14,445 nt of DNA from Hydnum rufescens UP504 (Eukaryota > Basidiomycota > Agaricomycetes > Cantharellales > Hydnaceae). Below the pieces are notes generated by a model. That model saw only the letters and a list, made by a program, of their open reading frames with translations. It was not told the origin of the DNA and ran no database searches. A program made the translations under genes and the position numbers. The stretch is from the NCBI GenBank assembly GCA_014904985.1, contig MU129432.1:1-14445 (forward strand), given 5' to 3'. Positions 7,620 through 14,445 of the stretch are shown one piece after another; position 1 is the first letter of the stretch, and the number at the start of each line of letters is the position of its first letter.

Positions 7620-9335
7620 ATGTCTATGATGATGTACACCAGTATGCCTGGGCCACGTTCCAGAGATGCCCCTCGATTCAAAGGAAAACGAATTTTACGA
7701 TTCCTTGTGGAATACGAGTTGTGTGCCACTGCGGCTGGCCTCAGTTCTACTCAGACTATACAACAAATCACATGTTATTGTGATATGAAATCTGAAAGAT
7801 TCATCGAGTCTTTGGATGAATATTACAAAGACGACTGGGATCTTTTCAAGTCCTGCCTTCTCGAATTTTACCCCTCGGAAGAGGAAAAGCCTTATTACAG
7901 ACCCGATCATTTGCTCAAGTTCGTACGGAAAGAACGAAAACTCTCGTCTGTCGAGGTATTTGACGAGTACTTTCGCGAGTTCATGGTTATCGCGAAAGCT
8001 CTTGAAGATCGCAAAGCCTTGTCCGAGACAGACAAACACGATTACTTCTGGCGAGGTATTAAGCCTCCTTCATTCCGTGAGGAGATTGCAATTGTGTTGC
8101 AAAACTCAAAGCGATGGATGGATTTGACGAGTCCTCCACCGATGAATGAGGTCACATGCATGGTCAAATTACGCTTGAGACAAGATCTTTACCGAGTTCT
8201 TGATGATGACGAATTGGATGTTCATAAAGACGAGATTCCGTCAGATTCCTCAAAGGAAGAGGAAGGATCCTCTACACTTGACTCAGACACGGAGGAAGAA
8301 GCAAGATGTCCTAGATCCAAAGGGCATCACATCAAACACGAGACAAAACAGAAAAAGGAAGAGTCTATGACGAAACCTTTGAAGGTTAAGCCACAGGACA
8401 CACCCGACACTGTTAAATCGAGTATGGACGATCTTGTCGAAAAGATCGGGCGTTTAATGATCGCGATAAGCCAGTACGAGGCTGAAAGGATTGGAAAACC
8501 ACCTGTAAAAACCACTTCTCCAATGCGATGTTTTATGTGTGGAGAATATGGCCACTTACTCAAAGACTGCCTCGAGACAAAGGCTTTTATCATGAAAAAC
8601 ATCTTGAAGATGTCAAACAATGGTCGGTTTGTTCAAGCCGATGGATCAGGTTTGCCTCGCAGTGATCTTGATGACGGTGGTATTGCACGAGTCCTGCACA
8701 ATCAGATGTCTCATGCCTTGAATGGCGAAACCGAGTACCTACACAGTTTTGACCTGTTCAATCAGGAGGTTACATTCCCTGAAGAACAACGGCAAGCACG
8801 TACAAAGAAGACAGTTGAGCCCTATGACAAAGGACACATGACGGAATGTCCTAATCGTGCATATGTTGAGCTGTCACAGCAAGCACCAGCTAGCCAGCCA
8901 GCTGCGATCTTGAAGGACAAGACTTCAGTTCCCGAGTCTGTTCTAGAGTTCCCAAACAAGGTTGTTGAAACCCATGATGAGAACCTGGACAGTGCCCAAG
9001 TCCACAAGCCAATTACCAAGACCGAAGACTTGTCGATGTCTGAGATCGAATGCAAGACAACATCAGAAGACGTTATAGTACAAGGCAAGAAACCCGCTTA
9101 TCAGTTTCCAAGTGAACCTCAGGCAAGCGACTTGTGCGAGTTCACTATGGCCAAGAAGATTACTGTCGATCCTGTCAATGTCCTCGGATCTCCGCTTGGA
9201 TCAGGCAAGAGATTACGGACAACCTTGAAGACTCAGCAAGTTCCTGCTAGTCCAGAGGCCACACATACAGAAAGTGACAATGTCTCGATTAACTCAGCTG
9301 AATACGGAACCAATCCCTTGGATTTGAAAAAGTGA
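7620..9335 (+). CDS. gag: Retrotransposon gag protein with CCHC zinc knuckle
   Basis: This 571-codon frame encodes a fungal-type gag, expected to bind element RNA and form cytoplasmic particles. Residues 9-25 begin with MPGPRSRDAPRFKGKR, a common start of such proteins, so translation may begin at the ATG at 7644 instead of 7620. A helical capsid-like region follows (about residues 26-195, with DDWDLFKSCLLEFYP and FREFMVIAKALE), then an acidic serine-rich linker. A CCHC knuckle (CFMCGEYGHLLKDC, C-X2-C-X4-H-X4-C) lies near residue 305. The C-terminal 230 residues are low in recognisable structure. No stop or frameshift breaks the frame. It ends at TGA 9333-9335, but the same frame stays open beyond, so this stop may be a mutated CGA and the ancestral protein longer. 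It is paralogous to the broken copy at 254-1078. An upstream ATG at 7589 is out of frame. Confidence 0.88.
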   Translation: MSMMMYTSMPGPRSRDAPRFKGKRILRFLVEYELCATAAGLSSTQTIQQITCYCDMKSERFIESLDEYYKDDWDLFKSCLLEFYPSEEEKPYYRPDHLLKFVRKERKLSSVEVFDEYFREFMVIAKALEDRKALSETDKHDYFWRGIKPPSFREEIAIVLQNSKRWMDLTSPPPMNEVTCMVKLRLRQDLYRVLDDDELDVHKDEIPSDSSKEEEGSSTLDSDTEEEARCPRSKGHHIKHETKQKKEESMTKPLKVKPQDTPDTVKSSMDDLVEKIGRLMIAISQYEAERIGKPPVKTTSPMRCFMCGEYGHLLKDCLETKAFIMKNILKMSNNGRFVQADGSGLPRSDLDDGGIARVLHNQMSHALNGETEYLHSFDLFNQEVTFPEEQRQARTKKTVEPYDKGHMTECPNRAYVELSQQAPASQPAAILKDKTSVPESVLEFPNKVVETHDENLDSAQVHKPITKTEDLSMSEIECKTTSEDVIVQGKKPAYQFPSEPQASDLCEFTMAKKITVDPVNVLGSPLGSGKRLRTTLKTQQVPASPEATHTESDNVSINSAEYGTNPLDLKK

Positions 9336-10514
9336 CTTCCGAGGCACCAATTAATTAATCATCCGTCAAAGACAATCAAGCACAATATGGTTGACTCGGA
9401 TGACGAATCAAGTGACAAGGATACTCTTGTACATGCCGATGGTTCTGTTTTGAATATCGACAGTCAAGCCGGTGAAGTCAATAGTCGACAACTCGAAATT
9501 GAGCACAAGTGTGAATTTAACGCTCAAAAACTCGATTACTCCGTTCGCCCATCTGTTCTTATGATGGTGATAGCCAGGACTCAAAGCACAATTTCATATT
9601 ATCCATATACAATGGTCATTGACAATGGAAATTGTTGCTTGCAAGATCTCTTGGGCCACAAAGTCAATCTCAATAGTCGTGACATTCTGAATCTAGTTCG
9701 AGGAATTTCCATCCCCCGAAGTCTTCTTATTATACCGGACAACATCGGCCAGAGGAGAGTTATCCTAAGCCAGCCTTGGCTGTTTTCATTCCTGGCCAGG
9801 ATTGAATCTCTTCACGGAACTGATATGAACTCACGAATTTGGCAAGGCAACGATCAAGCCCTTGGACAATCTTACTGATACAATGGTATCATGCCGGCGA
9901 GTGTGCCTAAGGTCTCGTTGAGTCATACAACAGTTTTCCCTAAGGGGGACTTCAACTTGAAAAAGCTGAGGCCTCATGTTGTCAAAGCCTCAAGAGTTTT
10001 GGATCAAACCTTAAAGGCAATCCATAAAGCTCTATGCCAAGCCTATTGGTTCCAGGACGTAATTCAAGACAGGATATTCGAACTTCAATTCATGCCGGCT
10101 GCCAATCAATCAACACTTGAGTACTTCACCTTTATTCACAACTTGGCAGAGTATCATCGACTACGAAACCCTGACTTGTACGAGTCCGAGGATAGATGAG
10201 AAAACCCGCGTCGTTTGGATGCTGGGAGACACAAGTCAAAGAATTTCAGCAGATGTTGCTGGATCTCCAGTAATTTGACAGATGTGCGACGGCCGAAATC
10301 GAGGCCAGAGAGCCCCCGTTTGCGTAATAAGAATGGCGTAGTTGATCTCGTCAGAGCCGGAAAGAAGAACTTAACATCGGAATACTCGCCTTCTGAAAGG
10401 AACAACAGAGTCCCTACATCATTGTTCAGGAAATGCAGCGACCTTGTAGAAATCAAGCGACCGGATCCGCTACGAGATAAATCGCCCATGACTCCTAAAG
10501 ATCTTGTTACATGA
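9336..10514 (+). pseudogene. Post-gag coding-like segment with weak retropepsin similarity
   Basis: This continues the gag frame past TGA 9333. The frame is free of TAA and TAG and is cut by TGA at 9876-9878 and 10197-10199, ending at TGA 10512-10514. Around residues encoded at 9730-9800, the block VILSQPWLFSFLARIESLHG resembles the C-terminal I-L-G-R-P-W turn of retroviral-type aspartic proteases, here with Gly-Arg replaced by Ser-Gln. A catalytic Asp-Ser/Thr-Gly upstream is not evident (MVIDNGN near 9612-9632 is the only candidate), so activity is doubtful. The segment after 9890 (FPKGDFNLKKLRPHVVKASR, LEYFTFIHNLAEYHRLR) is not recognised. After 10200 it becomes basic and serine/proline rich, with a first Tyr-Ser-Pro motif at 10383. 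It could be one continuous gag-PR-tail polyprotein in the active ancestor. Confidence 0.5.
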
Positions 10515-13500
10515 AGTCGTCTGACGAACTGGGTACATCCAAGCCATTCCTTGATGTCCCTGGCATAGTCCCGAAGAAAATCAGCTCTATCGCTCCACAA
10601 CTGGACACTTACGAGAGACAAATATCTACAAGTTCACTTGATAGACACGACTATGTGATTTCTATGGCAAGTTCCCCGAGATTCAAGAGTACCGAACGTA
10701 AAAAGCTTGACGAGCTTACGGACGAGTCTGAACTATCGAGTTATCGTTACAAAAATCCAAATTGCCCAACAACTGAAGAAAGACTCAAGAACGATCAGAA
10801 CACGTCTGACAAGATCTTAATGGAGAACTTTGCCAGAACTTGAGAAAGGAATTTGATGGTGCACTTACAGTCTGTCGTTAAGTCTAACTCCGCGTCCTTG
10901 ACACTCTCTGCACAACTGGAACTGAGCAGTAATGAGCCTGCAAACGAATACGAGTACCCGACCTCGTCCGTACTGATGGGAATGAACGATAACTCGATTG
11001 GCACACCTACGGATAATGCAGAACCTGCGAAGCATATGATTCTGTATATGGAACTTGGAAGGACACGCACCCGTGATTGTTCAGATTTAGCAAGAAGTCC
11101 CCGTTCTCGCGATAGACATATGGATGTTGAAGAGACGACGATTCTTGGTCCATTGTGAGTGAACTCGAGGAACATGTTAAAGCGTATCAACAAAGACCGA
11201 GGAGCAAACTTGACAACAGTGTGCTCACCTACAACTGAAGAAGTAGATGTCATAACCGATTACTCGAGTTTATTCATGCAGTCAGAGACGAACGAGGCCT
11301 CCGGCGATAGACCTACAAAATTGTTCAAGTTCAAAAACGCGGGTAAAATCATAATGAAAATGACACCACACGAAATGGAGCCTGAAGCGTTATGAGCCAA
11401 ATCGGAGAACTCTAGCCATAAACGTATATCCATTCGCATCATCTTGTCCAAATACATCGGAGTTCCTGTGGGAATGGTTGTGGATCCCGCGAAAGCAACC
11501 TTTCGGGTGCTGGTACCAATGACGGCAGTCATTATATGTCGTCCAATGGCGTCGAGTTCCCGTTCGTGTGATAAACACACAGATGTTGAGGAAACCACAG
11601 TTTCTGATCCCCAACTCGCAAGGCCGATGAATCTGTCTAAGCCTCTCAGTCAACTCGCAGCGATAAATCAGGCGACAATGCACTCACCTCTTGCTAAAGA
11701 CGCTAGCACCCGAGATGGGTATCCAATTCCAAAATGCCCAAGTGCTCTGAGAACATCGAACTTGAGCATTTCCTGTCCATGCAATAGAAATGACGAGGTT
11801 GCTGTATTGACAGCACGAGTCCCGGAACGTGCTAAGCTATCGATCCTGTGGAAGAATCTTATCAAGACTCAACAAATGGACTGGATGAAGTTCCACTTAC
11901 CTCGTACAATGCACTGCGATGTCGTGCTTTTGAATTTGTCGAGTGGAACCTCCAACATACCTGGAAAGTTTCTCAAGGGCATGAGTAAGGTCGCAGCATG
12001 GATTCTGCACAAGGAGAGATCCACCTTACATGAATGGGACCTCGAATGGCTGCGTATTAGACCCAAGCACATCTGAAATTGCACAAATTCAACGTCAGCA
12101 AGTCTTCATTTACACGATGGATACGGCGATGTTGAAGAGGCGACGATTTTCGATCCGCAACACGCAAAGCCAACAAACCCGTTTAAGGAGATTAGCCAAC
12201 TCGGAAAGAGAGGCCCAACGATGGCGTACTTACCTTTGTACAATGAACTCCCTATCAATTACACGGGTTCGCCATTATTCGGACATATCGAATCGTCTCC
12301 ATCCATTGTGGTGATCTCAGGCGAGGTACTTGAAGATGTCGCGAGAGTAGCCTTATGGACTATTCTGGAGAAAGAAGAACAGCGTAAGCTGCATGCAACA
12401 CATATAGAAGAATCTGAACGTACCTGCAAGGATGGCGACACAAGTTCCCTGCGCGCGGGATTCTTGACAATGATCTTGAGTGTCTTGAAGTCCGCGATGT
12501 TCAAGGGACCTGATATTGTCGATAACCAACAATGGTGTATTGCAGATCCAGCACATGTCTTGAAGAACGCTCTATTGAAAGCCCAAGGAAACTCTCACTC
12601 GTTAGCCAACGACCTCCATGTAATAGACGAATTGCCCTGCAAAGCACATACCAGTGATTTGTATCATGATGGGCCTGGTACCAAGGTTACATGTCCGCCG
12701 TCACGCACATCTGTCGAGTCGCCCGAGTTAATTGACACGATCCTGAGCGAGGTTCTTGAGTATACCGCGAAAGCCTCACATAGAGGGAACCTTAACGTAC
12801 CATGCGATGGACTTGAGCATACCAGCGATTATTCTGGCACGGCCGCCCGGTATACCCGCGTCCCAACAAAGATCTTGAAGACAGTGGGGACTCGTTCTTC
12901 ACGCGATAGAAATGGCGATGATGGAAAGCCAAGACCTGAAGAGACTTCCATGACGAAAGGGTACTCACCTTTGCTTGGCGAGCCCAACATCGATCGTACC
13001 GATCTATTGTCGTCCGAACTTGTTGTCACGATGCCTGGGAAAGTGTCTGAAGTTCCTGTTAAAGTAGTCCTGCACTCGGCATTGCACAAAGAGGAGACAC
13101 ATATCTCATACAAAACGTTACGGTCTGAATTGGAGCATGTCCACGAGAGTGCCAGGCCAAGTCCCCAGCACATGGCGATAATGACAAAGATGTTGGGTGC
13201 CTTGAAGTCCGCGATGTTGAGGTGAACCGATAAAGTCAATGTCCAACGGTGGCATATCGTAGACTCAACGCATGGATCAAAGAACATCCTATTGGTGACT
13301 TGCAACAAGGCATCTTTGTTAGATAGCTTCTTCCTTGCAAGAAAAGACCTGCCCCATGGGCTACTCACCCGAATTCCACACAACAATGGCGCATCGAGGC
13401 CACCCGATCTGATGGCAAGGAGTTCCCGTTCGTGCGATACACATGCAGACGTTGAAGACGCGATGATTTTTGATACGCAACATGCAAAGTCGGCGGACCT

Positions 13501-14185
13501 GCTTAACCACGTTATTAAACCTGGAGAGACAAATATAACAAAGCTTTACTCACCTATACTTGACAACCCCGGTATTGATCTGTTATACTTGTTGTCGTCC
13601 ATTCGCACTGAGTCGCGCCGAGTCCGTTGTTGCGATCCCCAGAAAAGCGCTAGATGTTACTGCCACCTTGACAAAACGTTACATACATTTAAGTGTGGTC
13701 ACGATTGTCCCAGCTCGAGTTCCCAGTGCACAAGGATTTTGATGGGGGCATTCGGTGACTTGATGTTTGTGATGTTCAAACGAGCTGATACTGTTGGCGT
13801 TCCGCTGTGGCATACAATGGACTTGACGCGTGCTTTAAGGAGCGATCTACTGAAGACTCGTAACAAAACATCTGTGTTAGACGAGTACTTTCCTCCGATA
13901 AAAGACTTGCCCGTGGACTACTCACCTGTAGTTCCCACTATGACGACAAAGCGAGCCCAGTCTGTTGCCCTTGAGAGCCACATATATGTATTTGGCCATT
14001 GGAGCTTGAACTTGTTGGGGATCACGCATAGCCATCCGAGCCTGAGACCTGTAGCTTTCGTACACAAAGGAGACCACACTTCTGTCGCGACCTTGCAAGC
14101 CGGATCGAAGCACGAGACCAAACAGACGACAAGACATCTTTCGGAACTGGCAAGTGCCGAACGTGCTCTGTCACATCATAATTAG
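10511..14185 (+). pseudogene. Giant repeat-rich ORF of unknown function, TGA-interrupted
   Basis: One frame runs for 1,225 codons from ATG 10511 to TAG 14183-14185. It is interrupted only by TGA at 10841, 11156, 11393, 12074 and 13223. Random sequence of this length should contain dozens of TAA/TAG codons, so coding history is likely. The ATG overlaps the TGA of the preceding frame as ATGA, and the frame change lies between 10499 and 10512. No reverse transcriptase, RNase H, integrase, protease, signal peptide or membrane segment is recognised. The protein is hydrophilic and rich in Ser, Asp, Lys and Arg. From about 11090 it consists largely of diverged modules with S.RS.D.H.DVE at the start and Y-S-P 33 residues later. 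The longest uninterrupted pieces are 12077-13225 and 13226-14185. Function is unknown. It could be a structural extension of gag, a decayed pol with no trace left, or a captured repeat protein. Confidence 0.55.
11096..13921 (+). repeat. Diverged intragenic repeat modules (DVE...YSP)
   Basis: Copies starting AGTTCCCGTTCGTG-like at 11096, 11555 and 13421 align well; 11554-11635 and 13420-13501 agree at roughly 70% of bases. The GATGTTGA anchor lies at 11123, 11582, 12128 and 13448, with weaker copies at 11792 and 12917. The TACTCACCT-type anchor lies at 11222, 11681, 12227 and 13547, exactly 99 bp later in all four main copies. The weak copies give 102 bp (11894) and 45 bp (12962). A second, longer variant starts GATGTT[CG]A at 12496, 13213 and 13771, shifted one base in phase so that it encodes Met-Phe/Leu-Lys/Arg. 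Its Tyr-Ser-Pro position follows about 148 bp later (13919 in the third copy). Spacing between modules is irregular (about 210-460 bp). Confidence 0.75.
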
Positions 14186-14266
14186 TCACGTCACGGCGCT
14201 TCGCATAATGGAATTAAATGCTTTTTGACCTGTCGCGAGGGACCACGACCCAGCTGAGGCCTAATA
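14186..14266 (+). other. 3' untranslated leader to the 3' LTR
   Basis: Eighty-one bases separate the TAG stop from the 3' LTR. A polypurine tract is expected here, but the last 20 bases (CCAGCTGAGGCCTAATA region) are not purine-rich. The nearest run is GCGAGGGA near 14236-14243, so the plus-strand primer is unclear. Confidence 0.5.
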
Positions 14267-14445
14267 TGTTGGAGGGATAAATCCCTACACCATAGAAACA
14301 CCATCCGAGGCCAATTTTACAACCAAACAAACGGACTGAACATCCATCCGATTCTTAATTTTCACACCTTTCATTCATTGGAGAAACAGTCCAAATTCTA
14401 TACGTCTGAAACCCCTCATTCCACATCATTCCTTTGCCTTAAGGG
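14267..14445 (+). repeat. 3' LTR of the large retroelement (truncated by window end)
   Basis: It starts TGTTGGAGGGATAAATCC and matches 6318-6496 without gaps over 179 bp. The seven differing bases fall in six CpG-type sites: five show CG in one copy and TG or CA in the other, and the sixth shows CA against TG, both derivable from CG. The rest of the LTR and the right target duplication lie beyond the window. Confidence 0.93.

Larger units (their letters stand above)
6318..14445 (+). mobile_element. Large LTR retroelement with gag but no recognisable pol
   Basis: TGTTGGAGGGATAAATCC starts both 6318 and 14267, and the two copies align without gaps over 179 bp until the window ends, so these are the 5' and 3' LTRs. 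The order is LTR, primer-binding site, gag, a weak retropepsin-like segment, a long repeat-rich coding-like region, and the 3' LTR. Motifs of reverse transcriptase (YxDD context), RNase H and the integrase core are not seen in the open frame. The element therefore resembles non-autonomous gag-carrying retrotransposons (the TR-GAG type described in plants), mobilised in trans if at all. The LTRs differ at seven bases in 179, all within CpG sites. Confidence 0.85.

Noticed and set aside
10154..10621. 155-codon minus-strand open frame, and the 152- and 185-codon minus frames at 10795-11253 and 12829-13386.
   Set aside because: They lie opposite the long + frame, share no domain with known proteins, and are expected by-products of the + strand codon usage.
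9333..13225. TGA as a recoded or read-through codon (selenocysteine, tryptophan or programmed readthrough) in the large element.
   Set aside because: TGA-only stops also occur in three unrelated decayed elements in the window, TGG is used normally for Trp, and the LTRs show CpG-only decay. CGA deamination explains all of it without recoding.
11096..13921. CRISPR-like or satellite array.
   Set aside because: Repeat spacing is irregular (about 210-460 bp), copies are diverged and coding-phase constrained, and the context is a eukaryotic retroelement.
11222..13927. Recurrent ACTCACCT / ACTTACCT, which on the minus strand reads as a consensus 5' splice site (AGGTGAGT / AGGTAAGT), suggesting a multi-exon minus-strand gene.
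   Set aside because: The motif is in the same codon phase as the long + frame in seven of eight cases (coding Tyr/His-Ser/Leu-Pro) and sits at a fixed distance from another repeat anchor, so it is explained as part of the coding repeat. Minus-strand exons between the sites are short and unconvincing.
7620..14185. Reverse transcriptase, RNase H or integrase in the large element.
   Set aside because: Reading the frames across the internal region, I found no YxDD-type, DEDD or HHCC/DDE pattern in proper context. LDEYFPPIKDLPVDY near 13880 faintly recalls the linker before gypsy RT, but nothing RT-like follows.

Overview
This window looks like transposon-dense, gene-poor chromatin of a filamentous basidiomycete (Agaricomycetes type). 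The reasons are a short GT-AG intron of 58 bp, a fungal-type gag protein with one CCHC knuckle, a chromodomain Ty3/gypsy (chromovirus) fragment, and a DDE transposase of a type I associate with mushroom-forming fungi. The assignment is from recognition, not from a search. I see no host housekeeping gene, rRNA or tRNA.

Layout. (1) 1-1321: the end of an LTR on the + strand (1-253) abuts a decayed gag-like pseudogene (254-1078), with an unassigned tail to 1321. (2) 1322-2526: the 3' end of a chromovirus on the minus strand, reading right to left: degenerate pol C-terminus and chromodomain (2526-2012), polypurine tract (1975-1963), and a full LTR (1962-1322). The left LTR fragment is the same family in opposite orientation. 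(3) 2527-5726: a nearly complete 3.2-kb TA-flanked DNA transposon with 36-37 bp terminal inverted repeats and a broken, intron-containing DDE transposase, inserted at the edge of the chromovirus remnant. (4) 5727-6317: non-coding spacer with four GGGGCCC motifs. (5) 6318-14445: a large LTR retroelement. It has a 1.2-kb 5' LTR with TATA box and internal 162-bp duplication, a primer-binding site, an intact 571-codon gag, about 5 kb of further coding-like sequence with internal repeat modules, and the first 179 bp of the 3' LTR, cut by the window end. No reverse transcriptase, RNase H or integrase is recognisable in it.

The main biological signals are these. The 7620-14185 span behaves like one or two giant reading frames: about 2,190 codons with no in-frame TAA or TAG before the final TAG, only TGA interruptions and one frame change at 10499-10512. 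The last 3.7 kb contains a diverged repeat module in which Asp-Val-Glu and Tyr-Ser-Pro anchors lie exactly 99 bp apart in four copies. This suggests a non-autonomous, gag-carrying retroelement with an undescribed repeat ORF. Nineteen in-frame stops across the decayed genes are all TGA, and every difference between the two LTR ends of the large element falls in a CpG. Together these point to CpG methylation followed by deamination (CGA to TGA) as the agent breaking the genes.
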